From Oceanibaculum nanhaiense (GTDB lineage Bacteria; Pseudomonadota; Alphaproteobacteria; Oceanibaculales; Oceanibaculaceae), in NCBI RefSeq assembly GCF_002148795.1, contig NZ_MPOB01000001.1, positions 372,001-436,000 on the forward strand: 64,000 bases of DNA, in the 5' to 3' direction. The translations under genes and the position numbers were made by a program. Positions 28,426-38,274 of the stretch are shown here, piece by piece. The number at the start of each line of letters is the position of its first letter. The first letter of the stretch is position 1. Under the pieces are notes generated by a model. It worked only from the letters and a program-made list of their open reading frames with translations. It did not search any database and was not told the origin of the DNA.

Positions 28426-30210
28426 ATGGGCAGACAAGACAGGCCGATGACGACGCAAGCGACGACGCCAGAAATGCCAGAAATAACGGATGCGATGGCG
28501 GATAAGGCATCAGGGGCAGCCTCCGGGAGCGCACCCGGGAGCGCGTCCGCTGAGGGCGCGTCGCGTCCGGAGCGGGACGAACTGTCGGCCGCCGAGGTCG
28601 AAACCAGGCTGCGCCGCCGCCGGAAATGGCTGATCTCGCCGCTGACCCTGCGCATCATGGCGATCAATTTGCTGGCGCTGGCGATGCTGGTGGGCGGGGT
28701 CTTCTATGTTGATGAATACCGCCGCAGCCTGATTGTTGCCGAGTTGCAGAACATGCGCCTGCAGGCCGAATTGCTGGCCGGCGCGCTGGGCGCCACCGTC
28801 GTGCAGAATGTCGGCGACGATTCCGTGGTCATGTCGCCCGATCTGGCGCGCCAGCTGGTGCGCCGGTTCGAGCCACCGCCCGGCGTGCGCATCCGCGTCT
28901 TTCTGCCGACGGGCGAGCTTGCCGCGGACAGCCGGATGCTGCGCGGTCCTTACGGCGTGGTGCAGATCGAGCCGCTGCCGCCGATCGGCGCGACCGCCAG
29001 CCTTGGCGAGCGGGCACTGAACGCGGTTTATGACTGGATCGTCGGCTGGCTGCCGGCTGACGAGCATCTGCCGCCCTACAGGGAAGCGCCGCTGCAGACC
29101 GCCCTGGATTATCCCGAGGTGCTGGAGGCGCTGCAGGGCGAGGCGGCCTATGCGCGCCGGCGCCTGCCGGAAGGCCGCATGCATCTGTCGGTGGGGGTGC
29201 CGGTGCAGAGTTATCGCCAGGTGCTCGGCGCCCTGGTGATCAGCGGCACCGACAAGAGTATCGAGGAGAATATCCGCGCGGTCCGGCTGGACATCATGAA
29301 GGTGTTTGCCCTGGTCTTTGCGGTGACGGCCCTGTTGTCCTTCTATCTGGCGCGCACCATCACCCGGCCCATCGAGAGGCTGGCGGCGGCGGCCGAACGG
29401 CTGCGCCTCGGCATGAACCGGCAGCACAAGATTCCCGATTTCCGGAAACGCCGTGACGAGATCGGCGAATTGTCCGGCACGCTGATCGCCATGACCGATG
29501 CGCTGTGGCAGCGCCTCGACGCTATCGAGCGGTTCGCCGCCGATGTGGCGCATGAGATCAAGAATCCGCTGACCAGCCTGCGCAGTGCGGTGGAAACCGC
29601 ATCGCGGGTGAAGGATGCCGGACAGCAGCAGAAGCTGATGGCCGTCATTCTTGACGACGTGAAGCGGCTGGACCGGCTGATCTCCGATATCTCGGACGCT
29701 TCACGCCTCGATTCCGAACTGTCCCGCGCCGACATGGAGACGGTGGATGTCGGCATCATGCTGACCACGCTGGTCGGCATTTATACCGCCGTGCCGAAGG
29801 AAGGTGGCCCGCGCTTCCGGGTGGCGCTGCCGCCGGGCGACAAGCTTCTGGTCACTGGCCTGGAAACCCGCCTGGGGCAGGTGGTGCGCAATCTCGTCAC
29901 CAACGCGATCAGCTTCTCGCCGCCCGATGGCACCATCACCGTGACCGGCGGCCGGGAGGGCAGCTTCGTGGTGTTCACGGTGGAGGATGAGGGGCCGGGC
30001 ATCCCGGAGAACAAGCTGGCGGACATTTTCAATCGCTTCTACACCGAACGGCCGAAAGGCGAGCGTTTCGGTACCCATTCCGGGCTGGGCCTCAGCATCT
30101 CCAAGCAGATCGTGGACGCCCATGGCGGTACCATCATCGCCGAGAATCGGATGGATTCGGCCGGGCAGGTCGTTGGCGCCCGCTTCACCGTGCGCCTGCC
30201 AAAGCAATAA
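28426..30210 (+). CDS. chvG: Sensor histidine kinase ChvG
   Basis: A 594-residue inner-membrane kinase. After a Ser/Ala-rich cytoplasmic start there is a membrane segment at about residues 78-95, a periplasmic sensor domain (about 96-285) and a second membrane segment (about 287-307). A HAMP domain (RTITRPIERLAAAAERL) precedes the phospho-His box FAADVAHEIKNPLTSLRSAVE. The ATPase motifs are NLVTNAISFSPPDG, VEDEGPGIPENKLADIF and SGLGLSISKQIVDAHGG. All catalytic residues are present. The ATG at 28426 is chosen; an ATG at 28447 is also possible. It is the partner of ChvI. Confidence 0.94.
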   Translation: MGRQDRPMTTQATTPEMPEITDAMADKASGAASGSAPGSASAEGASRPERDELSAAEVETRLRRRRKWLISPLTLRIMAINLLALAMLVGGVFYVDEYRRSLIVAELQNMRLQAELLAGALGATVVQNVGDDSVVMSPDLARQLVRRFEPPPGVRIRVFLPTGELAADSRMLRGPYGVVQIEPLPPIGATASLGERALNAVYDWIVGWLPADEHLPPYREAPLQTALDYPEVLEALQGEAAYARRRLPEGRMHLSVGVPVQSYRQVLGALVISGTDKSIEENIRAVRLDIMKVFALVFAVTALLSFYLARTITRPIERLAAAAERLRLGMNRQHKIPDFRKRRDEIGELSGTLIAMTDALWQRLDAIERFAADVAHEIKNPLTSLRSAVETASRVKDAGQQQKLMAVILDDVKRLDRLISDISDASRLDSELSRADMETVDVGIMLTTLVGIYTAVPKEGGPRFRVALPPGDKLLVTGLETRLGQVVRNLVTNAISFSPPDGTITVTGGREGSFVVFTVEDEGPGIPENKLADIFNRFYTERPKGERFGTHSGLGLSISKQIVDAHGGTIIAENRMDSAGQVVGARFTVRLPKQ

Positions 30211-30213
30211 CCC

Positions 30214-30630
30214 ATGCTGCTCCACGCCACGACCATCGCCCTGGACGGCCGCGCGGTGCTGCTGTGCGGTCCGCCGGGCAGCGGCAAGTCCGATCTCGCG
30301 CTGCGCGCTATCGATGCCGGCGCGGTGCTGGTGGCCGATGACCAGACCGCCCTGTCCGCCGAGCAGGACCAGCTCATTGCCCGCTGCCCGGAGACGATCC
30401 GCGGCCGGCTGGAGGTGCGCGGCCTGGGGATTGTGGACCTGCCCTGGCGCGACGCGGTTCCGGTCAGCCTCGTGGTCGATCTGGTGCCGCCGGACTCTCT
30501 CGAACGGCTGCCGGGACCGGCGGAACGCGCCTATCTGGGCATCCCCATACCGCTGTTGCGGCTGGCTGCCTTCGAGGCGTCCGCGGTCGTGAAGCTTCGG
30601 CTTGCGGTGGCGCGCCTGACGGGCGAATAA
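30214..30630 (+). CDS. hprK: HPr kinase/phosphorylase, short alphaproteobacterial form
   Basis: A 138-residue protein corresponding to the C-terminal catalytic half of HprK. The P-loop is LLCGPPGSGKSDLALRAID; VADDQTAL and LEVRGLGIVDLPW match conserved catalytic segments. The N-terminal domain of Firmicute HprK is missing, as is normal in alphaproteobacteria. It phosphorylates HPr on a seryl residue; the HPr encoded 1.8 kb downstream keeps that Ser. It begins 3 bp after the chvG stop, so the sensor and PTS kinase are one transcription unit. Confidence 0.93.
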   Translation: MLLHATTIALDGRAVLLCGPPGSGKSDLALRAIDAGAVLVADDQTALSAEQDQLIARCPETIRGRLEVRGLGIVDLPWRDAVPVSLVVDLVPPDSLERLPGPAERAYLGIPIPLLRLAAFEASAVVKLRLAVARLTGE

Positions 30631-30639
30631 TGCCGGCTC

Positions 30640-31632
30640 ATGAGCGATTTGGCTAAAATCCCCGCTACGGCGGACGCGACCACTGACCGGGTTGTCCTCG
30701 TGACAGGCCTGTCGGGCGCCGGTCGTACGGCGTGCCTGAAGGCGCTGGAGGATATTGGCTACGAGGCCATCGACAATCTGCCCATCGGTCTTTTGCAGCT
30801 GCTGCTGGAAGGCGGCGGCGAGCTGGGCGGTATCCGGCGGCCGCTGGCCATCGGCGTCGATATCCGCACCCGCGACTTCGAGGTCGGCCGGCTGGTCGCG
30901 CTGATTGACGCCGCTCATGGCGCCACTTATGGCGCCCCTAACGGCGATTGCGCGCGCGACATCAGGCTGTTGTTCCTCGACTGCGACACGGAAGTGCTGG
31001 CGCGGCGTTTCACTGAGACCCGCCGCCGCCATCCGCTGGCTGCCGACCGGCCGGTGATGGATGGCATCCGGCTGGAACGCCAGCGCATCGCCCCCTTGAA
31101 GGAGCGCGCCGACCAGGTGATCGACACCAGCGCGCTGGCGCCGGGCGATCTGCGCCGGCGGCTCTGGACGGAATATGCGCTCGACCCGCGCCATGGCGTG
31201 ACGCTGACCGTGCTGTCCTTTTCCTACCGGGAGGGGCTGCCGCGCGAGGCGGATCTGGTGTTCGACGTGCGCTTTCTGAAGAACCCGCATTACGATGCAG
31301 CACTCAGGCCGCTCGACGGTCGTGATCCGGCGGTGGCGCGGCATGTCGAATCGGACGCCGGCTTCCCTCCTTTCTTCGAACAGCTGACGGCGATGCTGGA
31401 ACCGCTCTTGCCGCGCTACTACGAAGAGGGCAAAAGCTATCTGACCATCGCGCTGGGCTGCACTGGCGGACGGCACCGCTCGGTCTATGTCGCCGAAAGG
31501 CTGGCGGCATGGTTGCGCGAGGCCGGGCAGCAGGTGATCCTGGTGCACCGCGACATGGAACAGTGGGAGAGCCGCCAGAAGATCGGCCTTCCGTCGGGTG
31601 AGGCACAAACAAGCGAAAAGGAAGGCCCATGA
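30640..31632 (+). CDS. rapZ: RNase adapter / nucleotide-binding protein RapZ
   Basis: A 330-residue YvcJ/RapZ family protein. The P-loop region reads VLVTGLSGAGRTACLKAL, with Arg where many members have Lys; the next motif, YEAIDNLPIGLL, is conserved. The C-terminal half has SFSYREGLPREADLVFDVRFLKNPHY and the ligand pocket IALGCTGGRHRSVYVAERLA. In E. coli RapZ guides the small RNA GlmZ to RNase E and senses GlcN6P; in alphaproteobacteria the gene sits with PTS genes, as here. Its end overlaps the EIIA gene by 4 bp. Confidence 0.94.
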   Translation: MSDLAKIPATADATTDRVVLVTGLSGAGRTACLKALEDIGYEAIDNLPIGLLQLLLEGGGELGGIRRPLAIGVDIRTRDFEVGRLVALIDAAHGATYGAPNGDCARDIRLLFLDCDTEVLARRFTETRRRHPLAADRPVMDGIRLERQRIAPLKERADQVIDTSALAPGDLRRRLWTEYALDPRHGVTLTVLSFSYREGLPREADLVFDVRFLKNPHYDAALRPLDGRDPAVARHVESDAGFPPFFEQLTAMLEPLLPRYYEEGKSYLTIALGCTGGRHRSVYVAERLAAWLREAGQQVILVHRDMEQWESRQKIGLPSGEAQTSEKEGP

Positions 31633-32036
31633 TTGGCATGGTGCTCGTAACCCACGGCCGTCTGGCCGTTGAATTCATCGCCGCGCTGGAGCATGTGGTC
31701 GGCAAGCAGCAACAGGTGGCTGCCGTCTGCATCGGGCCGGACGACGATATGGAACAACGCCGGCAGGAGATTCTCGACAAGGTCGGCGAGGTCGATGGCG
31801 GTTCCGGTGTGGTGGTGCTGACCGACATGTTCGGCGGCACGCCGTCGAACCTTGCCATCTCGATCATCGACAAGGCGCGCATCGAGGTTATCGCTGGCGT
31901 GAACCTGCCGATGCTGATCAAGCTGGCCAGCGTGCGTGGCACGGAAAGCCTGGCCAAGGCGGTTGAAAGCGCGCAGGAGGCGGGCTGCAAATACATCAAT
32001 GTCGCCTCCAAGCTGCTGGCCGGGGAAACTTCGTGA
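31629..32036 (+). CDS. PTS EIIA component, mannose type (regulatory PTS)
   Basis: A 135-residue IIA(Man) domain protein. The phosphorylatable His9 is in MVLVTHGRLAVEF; LTDMFGGTPSNLAI is the conserved active-site loop. No EIIB or EIIC permease is encoded nearby, so it probably works in a regulatory phosphorylation chain with HPr, as proposed for alphaproteobacteria such as Brucella and Agrobacterium. It overlaps rapZ upstream and the HPr gene downstream by 4 bp each. Confidence 0.93.
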   Translation: MIGMVLVTHGRLAVEFIAALEHVVGKQQQVAAVCIGPDDDMEQRRQEILDKVGEVDGGSGVVVLTDMFGGTPSNLAISIIDKARIEVIAGVNLPMLIKLASVRGTESLAKAVESAQEAGCKYINVASKLLAGETS

Positions 32037-32314
32037 GCGCAACCGAGGCGCTGCGCCGCAGCGTGACCATCGTGAACAAGCGCGGCCTGCACGCCCGCGC
32101 GGCTGCCAAATTCGTGAAGCTGAGCGAGAGTTTCGACGCCGACATCACTGTCTCGAAGGGCGGTGTGGAGGTGTCGGGCCTGTCGATCATGGGGCTGATG
32201 ATGCTGGCCGCGGCACCGGGCTGCAGCATTGAGGTCACCACCCGCGGACCCGAGGCCGCCGCCGCGATGGCGGCGCTCGAAGAACTCGTCGCCGGCAAGT
32301 TCGGCGAGGAGTAA
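32033..32314 (+). CDS. ptsH: Phosphocarrier protein HPr (NPr type)
   Basis: A 93-residue HPr. The phospho-His is H20 in NKRGLHARAAAKFV; the regulatory seryl site is S51 in SGLSIMGLMMLAA, which HprK can modify. The start is GTG at 32033, inside the EIIA gene end (GTGA overlap). A protein of this kind passes phosphate from EI(Ntr) (not in this window) to EIIA components. It is the last gene of the chvI run; the next gene, ahcY, has its own upstream region. Confidence 0.95.
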   Translation: MSATEALRRSVTIVNKRGLHARAAAKFVKLSESFDADITVSKGGVEVSGLSIMGLMMLAAAPGCSIEVTTRGPEAAAAMAALEELVAGKFGEE

Positions 32315-32329
32315 GGTTTTCATAACCAT

Positions 32330-32345
32330 ATAAAGATATCTTTAT
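32330..32345. promoter_or_regulatory. Perfect 16-bp palindrome upstream of ahcY, candidate operator
   Basis: ATAAAGATATCTTTAT is a perfect inverted repeat in the 113-bp region between HPr and ahcY, 83 bp before the ahcY start. It is A+T rich in a G+C-rich surrounding. Proteobacterial SahR, an ArsR-family regulator that senses S-adenosylhomocysteine, is known to act upstream of ahcY through A/T-rich palindromes, so a SahR-type operator is a reasonable guess. No regulator gene is adjacent. Confidence 0.6.
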
Positions 32346-32355
32346 CCTTGCTGCC

Positions 32356-32383
32356 GCGCCGGGGCTCTGCTATAGCCCGGCGC
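32356..32383 (+). terminator. G+C-rich hairpin between ptsH and ahcY
   Basis: GCGCCGGG (32356-32363) pairs with CCCGGCGC (32376-32383); inside it, CT/AG adds two more pairs around a short loop. It is 45 bp before the ahcY start and could end the ptsH transcript or fold in the ahcY leader. It lacks an immediate T-run, so the terminator call is tentative. Confidence 0.4.
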
Positions 32384-32427
32384 AACAGCATATTTTCGTC
32401 TATAGCGTTCTTCAGGAGACAGCCGCG

Positions 32428-33723
32428 ATGGGTTCTTTCACCGACTATAAGGTCGCCGATATCAAGCTGGCCGATTGGGGCCGCCGCGAGATCCGCATTG
32501 CCGAAACCGAGATGCCGGGCCTGATGGCGCTGCGCGAGGAATATGGCAACACGAAGCCGCTGGCCGGTGCGCGCATCGTCGGCTGCCTGCACATGACGAT
32601 CCAGACCGCCGTGCTGATTGAGACGCTGACCCATCTGGGCGCCACCATCCGCTGGTCGTCCTGCAACATCTATTCGACCCAGGATCAGGCCGCCGCGGCC
32701 ATTGCCGCCGCCGGCATCCCGGTCTTCGCCTGGAAGGGCGAGACCGAGGAGGAGTTCTGGTGGTGCATCGAGCAGACCGTGAAGGGCCCGGATGGCTGGA
32801 CCCCGAACATGATCCTCGACGATGGCGGCGATCTGACCGTGCTGATGCACGACAAGTACCCCGAAATGCTGAACGATGTGCGCGGCGTCTCCGAGGAGAC
32901 CACGACCGGCGTTCATCGCCTGTATGAGATGGCGAAGAAGGGCACGCTGAAGGTTCCGGCCATCAACGTGAATGACAGCGTCACCAAGTCGAAATTCGAC
33001 AATCTCTATGGTTGCCGCGAAAGCCTGGTCGATGGCATCCGCCGCGCCACCGACGTGATGATGTCGGGCAAGGTCGCCGTGGTCTGCGGTTATGGCGATG
33101 TCGGCAAGGGCTCGGCCGCCTCGCTGCGCAATGCCGGTGCCCGCGTCATGGTCACCGAGATCGACCCGATCTGCGCCCTGCAGGCGGCGATGGAAGGCTT
33201 CCAGGTCGTGACCATGGAAGACGCCGCCCCGGTGGCCGACATCTTCGTCACCGCGACCGGCAACAAGGACATCATCACGCTGGACCATATGCGGGCCATG
33301 AAGGACCGCGCCATCGTCTGCAATATCGGCCATTTCGACACCGAGATTCAGATCGGCGCGCTGTCCAACTACAAGTGGGAAGAGGTCAAGCCGCAGGTTG
33401 ACGAGGTTGTGTTCCCGGACAACAAGCGCCTGATCGTGCTGTCCAAGGGCCGCCTGGTGAATCTGGGCAATGCCACCGGCCACCCCAGCTTCGTGATGAG
33501 CGCTTCCTTCACCAACCAGGTCCTGGCGCAGCTGGAGCTGTGGAAGAACCACGCGAATTACGAGCGCAAGGTCTATGTGCTGCCGAAGCATCTGGACGAG
33601 AAGGTGGCGGCGCTGCATCTCGCCAAGGTCGGTGCCAAGCTGACCAAGCTGACCCCCGACCAGGCCAGCTATATCGGCGTTGACGAGCAGGGGCCGTACA
33701 AGGCGGACCAGTATCGCTACTGA
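32428..33723 (+). CDS. ahcY: Adenosylhomocysteinase
   Basis: A 431-residue enzyme that splits S-adenosylhomocysteine to adenosine and homocysteine, clearing the product of SAM-dependent methylation. NAD binds at [22 protein letters not shown]; substrate residues lie in [20 protein letters not shown] and [20 protein letters not shown]; the C-terminus ends KADQYRY as in all family members. A good ribosome site (CAGGAGA) precedes the ATG. It ends in a strong terminator. Confidence 0.97.
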   Translation: MGSFTDYKVADIKLADWGRREIRIAETEMPGLMALREEYGNTKPLAGARIVGCLHMTIQTAVLIETLTHLGATIRWSSCNIYSTQDQAAAAIAAAGIPVFAWKGETEEEFWWCIEQTVKGPDGWTPNMILDDGGDLTVLMHDKYPEMLNDVRGVSEETTTGVHRLYEMAKKGTLKVPAINVNDSVTKSKFDNLYGCRESLVDGIRRATDVMMSGKVAVVCGYGDVGKGSAASLRNAGARVMVTEIDPICALQAAMEGFQVVTMEDAAPVADIFVTATGNKDIITLDHMRAMKDRAIVCNIGHFDTEIQIGALSNYKWEEVKPQVDEVVFPDNKRLIVLSKGRLVNLGNATGHPSFVMSASFTNQVLAQLELWKNHANYERKVYVLPKHLDEKVAALHLAKVGAKLTKLTPDQASYIGVDEQGPYKADQYRY

Positions 33724-33744
33724 TCCTTCCCCCATCGGCTTTCC

Positions 33745-33778
33745 AAAAGGGCTGGCGCCTTGGCGCCGGCCCTTTTCT
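33745..33778 (+). terminator. Rho-independent terminator after ahcY
   Basis: A long stem: AAAAGGGCTGGCGCC (33745-33759) pairs with GGCGCCGGCCCTTTT (33762-33776), with one T-G pair, followed by CTTTT. The symmetric A and T ends also allow it to work for the usg gene arriving from the other strand. Confidence 0.88.
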
Positions 33779-33802
33779 TTTCCAGGCCTTCGTTTTTCCG
33801 GA

Positions 33803-34066
33803 TCAGTGCAGGCTGAGGCTCACATCGGCGTGCCGCAGCGACCCCGGGGTGATGAGCGGCGCCGAGCCGACCGTCACCGAATGCAGCTTGCCCTCCAGAT
33901 TGCCCTGCCAGAAATCCAGAAATCTGTGCAGCACCGGGTAGGAGGGGGCCATGTCATATTCCTGCCAGATGAAGCTTTGCAGCAGCGTCGGATGGTCGGG
34001 CAGGTGATAGAGAATCTCGGCGGTGGTCAGACGGTAGCCGTCCAATTGTCGGATCAATCCACTCAT
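33803..34066 (-). CDS. usg: Usg family protein
   Basis: An 87-residue protein matching the alphaproteobacterial Usg family, named from a gene upstream of trpF in Caulobacter. Conserved segments: YRLTTAEILYHLPDHPTLLQSFIWQEYD, shown here only in part as LTTAEILYHLPDHP, and PVLHRFLDFWQGNLEGKLHSV. No signal peptide or membrane segment; function unknown. The ATG at 34066 has GGAG 10 bases upstream; a TTG at 34072 is an alternative. It reads away from groESL. Confidence 0.85.
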   Translation of the reverse strand: MSGLIRQLDGYRLTTAEILYHLPDHPTLLQSFIWQEYDMAPSYPVLHRFLDFWQGNLEGKLHSVTVGSAPLITPGSLRHADVSLSLH

Positions 34067-34174
34067 CGGCAAAAGTCTCCCGGCTTCGGTGGAAAAATTT
34101 GCGTCCCTGTCTCTTTTCTGTAACTGTGCCGCCTCGTTTTTGACGCGGCAAGAAAATTGTTGTAGATCAAGGTG

Positions 34175-34204
34175 TTGTTAGCAGCTGGCCGGGAGTGCTA
34201 ACAA
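34175..34204. promoter_or_regulatory. CIRCE-like palindrome, upstream copy
   Basis: TTGTTAGCA (34175-34183) and TGCTAACAA (34196-34204) form a perfect 9-bp inverted repeat. The right half contains an exact CIRCE half-site, GAGTGCTAA (34193-34201), but the spacer is 12 bp between TTAGCA and TGCTAA, where the CIRCE consensus has 15. HrcA binding here is uncertain. It lies about 120 bp upstream of the standard CIRCE. Confidence 0.55.
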
Positions 34205-34266
34205 TTTGCGCAGCACGCCGCGCCGAGCCGGCGCAAAATCCCCGCCGACTCATTGCCTCGCATGTC

Positions 34267-34295
34267 TTGACAGGGAAAATCCGCTTTCCTATGTG
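34267..34295 (+). promoter_or_regulatory. Housekeeping-type promoter of groESL
   Basis: A consensus -35 TTGACA (34267-34272), a 17-bp spacer and TATGTG (34290-34295) as -10. The start point would fall at about 34302, inside the CIRCE element, the standard layout of HrcA-repressed chaperonin operons. Confidence 0.75.
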
Positions 34296-34296
34296 T

Positions 34297-34323
34297 CTGG
34301 CACTCATCGGGGGAGAGTGCTAA
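34297..34323. promoter_or_regulatory. CIRCE operator of groESL (HrcA binding site)
   Basis: CTGGCACTC-N9-GAGTGCTAA. The right half matches the CIRCE consensus perfectly; the left half (consensus TTAGCACTC) differs at two positions. Spacing is exactly 9. It overlaps the predicted transcription start, so HrcA would block initiation and release on heat shock. Confidence 0.92.
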
Positions 34324-34420
34324 CGGGTCCACGCGCCCGGCCCCCTTCCCTTGAGAGTTGCAAATTCAGGCATATCCGCGCGGCAGCATTGACCGCGCGA
34401 CATTGAGGAGGGTTACCCAT

Positions 34421-34735
34421 ATGAAGTTTCGGCCTCTGCACGATCGCGTGCTGGTCCGTCGGCTGGAATCCGAGGATAAGACCGCTGGCGGCATCATCAT
34501 TCCGGACACCGCCAAGGAAAAGCCGATGGAAGGCGAAATCGTCGCCGTCGGTCCGGGCGCCAAGAATGAGCAGGGCGTGCTCAGCCCGCTGGATGTGAAG
34601 CCGGGCGACCGGGTTCTGTTCGGCAAGTGGTCCGGCACCGAGGTGAAGGTTGACGGCCAGGAGCTGTTGATCATGAAGGAAAGCGACATCATGGGCGTCA
34701 TCGAAGGCGCCGCGAAGGGCAAGAAGGCCGCCTGA
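34421..34735 (+). CDS. groES: Co-chaperonin GroES
   Basis: A 104-residue GroES that caps the GroEL ring. [13 protein letters not shown] at the start, the mobile loop [18 protein letters not shown] and [15 protein letters not shown] are all present. The C-terminus is a few residues longer than usual (AAKGKKAA). A full AGGAGG site is 9 bases before the ATG. It is the first gene of the CIRCE-controlled groESL operon. Confidence 0.98.
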   Translation: MKFRPLHDRVLVRRLESEDKTAGGIIIPDTAKEKPMEGEIVAVGPGAKNEQGVLSPLDVKPGDRVLFGKWSGTEVKVDGQELLIMKESDIMGVIEGAAKGKKAA

Positions 34736-34772
34736 GGCGCCTCTCCCCCCGTCGCTTAATCAATCTATTTGA

Positions 34773-36440
<1,668 letters not shown>

Positions 36441-36468
36441 GTCCGGCCCATCCGAACAGAAGCAAAAG

Positions 36469-36499
36469 AACCCCGGCAGCCTTGGCTGCCGGGGTTTTT
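36469..36499 (+). terminator. Rho-independent terminator after groEL
   Basis: AACCCCGGCAGC (36469-36480) pairs perfectly with GCTGCCGGGGTT (36485-36496), loop CTTG, followed by TTT. A textbook terminator for groESL. Confidence 0.93.
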
Positions 36500-36729
36500 C
36501 TTTGCGCCCCGCCCCTGCAACCCGGCCACCCTCGCGTGTACTGTTCAGTCTGACGGCTCTGTGCTTTAGTATATTTTCGATTGCACACGTAATGAACAAA
36601 GGGGCTGAAAACACGACATCCCTGCCGGCAGCGGCAGGACCGAACAGCGCCAGGCAATGAAAAGACGCACGCGGCATCCGGAGAACCGGAGCTGACGATG
36701 CGATAATCGCGACAGGGAGGGCGCCACCG

Positions 36730-37236
36730 ATGAAAGCAAGACAGATCCCGGATTCGCCGGGACAACCAGATGAATCGCCAGGGTTTCTGCTATGGCAGCT
36801 GGCCAATGCCTGGCAGCGGCAGATGCGCATCGTGCTCTCGCCGCTGGGCCTGACCTATGTCCAGGCAATGCTGCTGACCGCACTTTTGCGCCTCGAAGAG
36901 CGCGAGGCCATCACCGGCACGCCGATCACTCAGGGTGATCTGGCCCGGTTCTGCCAGGCCGATGCCACCATGACCTCTCAGGTGCTGCGCACGCTGGAGG
37001 CGAAAGGTCTGCTGGAACGCAGCCGCGGGGCGGATGCCCGCGCCCGGTTGCCGCGCCTGACGGCGGCCGGACGGGCGCTTGCCGAACGCGCCTTGCCGCT
37101 GGCTGAGGCGGTTGACCGCGAGTTCTTCGACCTGCCGAGGCAGAGCCGCAAGCCGATCTCGAACGACAGCGAACTCATGGTCGATCTGCGGATGCTCTGG
37201 GCCCGGCAGCGCGATAACGGCGAGCTGGCTTCCTGA
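36730..37236 (+). CDS. MarR family transcriptional regulator
   Basis: A 168-residue regulator. LSPLGLTYVQAMLLTALL leads into the winged helix: ITQGDLARFCQADATMTSQVLRTLEAKGLLERSR, seen as ATMTSQVLRTLEAKGL, with the wing DARARLPRLTAAGRALAERAL. The family binds short palindromes as a dimer and often responds to aromatic or toxic compounds. An AGGGAGG site precedes the ATG. The gene stands alone between groEL and a convergent dehydrogenase gene; its target is not evident. Confidence 0.85.
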   Translation: MKARQIPDSPGQPDESPGFLLWQLANAWQRQMRIVLSPLGLTYVQAMLLTALLRLEEREAITGTPITQGDLARFCQADATMTSQVLRTLEAKGLLERSRGADARARLPRLTAAGRALAERALPLAEAVDREFFDLPRQSRKPISNDSELMVDLRMLWARQRDNGELAS

Positions 37237-37263
37237 TGGCTGTACCGGGCCCCGGCTGCGTTT

Positions 37264-38274
37264 TCAGCCTGCGCCAGCGGCGCGCCGCGTCAGCTCCTCG
37301 TACAGGGCATCCGGCAGCATGACACCGTCGCGCGCCGCCGCTTCTTTCAGCACCTGCCGCCGTTCGCCGGGCAGCCGGGCGCCGGGCTGGCCCATGATCC
37401 GCGCGAACATCTCCTCGCCGCGACCGGCCACATCGCCGCCGCCGAAGCGCGCCGGGTCGAACAGCAGGATCATGTGGCCGACACGCGGCGGCGCGCCGGT
37501 CGGTTCGAAGAAGGAGGTGCCCTGATAGCCGAAGTTTGAGCCGGTCAGCGCGCCGCACAGCAGCTCCACCATCAGCGCCAGCGCCGATCCCTTGGCGCCG
37601 CCGATGGGCAGCACCGTGCCGGCCAGCGCAGCCGCTGAGTCGGTGGTGGGATTGCCATCCGCGTCGATGGCCCAGCCTTCCGGTATGTTCCGCCCTTCCT
37701 TCGCCGCCAGCACGATCTTGCCGCGCGCCGCGATGCTGAGCGACAGGTCGATGACCAGCGGCGGCCGGTCCTGGCGCGGAAAAGCGAAGGCGATGGGGTT
37801 GGTGCCGAACAGCCCCTGATTGCCGCCCCAGGGCGCCATGGCCTGCGGCGTGTTGGAGAAGGCCAGCGCGATATAGCCCTGCCGCGCCGCATCCTCGACC
37901 GGATGGCCGGCAACGCCGAAATGATGCGAATTGGCGATGCCGATGGCGGCGATGCCGCTCTCCGGCAGGATCGCATAGGCGGCCTCCAGCCCGGCATCAA
38001 TGGCCGGGAAGGCGAAGCCGGTGCCGGCATCGACCCGGATCGTGGCGGCGGCGGTGCGTTCGACCGTCGGTTCGGCCAGACCGTCCGCCTTGCCGTTCAG
38101 CGCCTGCCCGGCATAGACCGGCGCGCGGGCGGCGCCGTGCGAGCTGATGCCCTCTGCCTCCGCCCGTGTCAGGGCGCGGGCCACGCTGTCGGCGGTGGCG
38201 GGCGCAACGCGGCTGTTCAGCATCACGTCACGGATCAACGCTTCCAGCTCAGGTAGGGAAAGACGGTGCGGCAT
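37264..38274 (-). CDS. Ldh family NAD(P)-dependent dehydrogenase (malate / L-sulfolactate / ureidoglycolate type)
   Basis: A 336-residue enzyme of the second malate/L-lactate dehydrogenase family (YlbC/ComC/AllD), not related to classical Rossmann LDH. The catalytic His is in EGISSHGAARAP; GIANSHHFGVAGHPVE and GLFGTNPIAFAFPR match the NAD and substrate pockets; LPIGGAKGSALALMVELL is the conserved C-terminal motif. It reduces or oxidises a 2-hydroxyacid. It is divergent from an amidase gene, 93 bp apart. Substrate cannot be read from sequence. Confidence 0.85.
   Translation of the reverse strand: MPHRLSLPELEALIRDVMLNSRVAPATADSVARALTRAEAEGISSHGAARAPVYAGQALNGKADGLAEPTVERTAAATIRVDAGTGFAFPAIDAGLEAAYAILPESGIAAIGIANSHHFGVAGHPVEDAARQGYIALAFSNTPQAMAPWGGNQGLFGTNPIAFAFPRQDRPPLVIDLSLSIAARGKIVLAAKEGRNIPEGWAIDADGNPTTDSAAALAGTVLPIGGAKGSALALMVELLCGALTGSNFGYQGTSFFEPTGAPPRVGHMILLFDPARFGGGDVAGRGEEMFARIMGQPGARLPGERRQVLKEAAARDGVMLPDALYEELTRRAAGAG

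Larger units (their letters stand above)
34067..34420. promoter_or_regulatory. Divergent regulatory region between usg and groES
   Basis: This 354-bp stretch holds no gene. It contains a near-consensus promoter, a CIRCE operator and a second CIRCE-like palindrome further upstream (separate entries). The rest, roughly 34085-34170, is relatively A+T rich and may carry the usg promoter. Confidence 0.7.

Noticed and set aside
32315-32427. SAM or SAH riboswitch upstream of ahcY
   Set aside because: The leader has a palindrome and one hairpin, but I could not find the conserved core or pseudoknot of the known SAM/SAH riboswitch classes.
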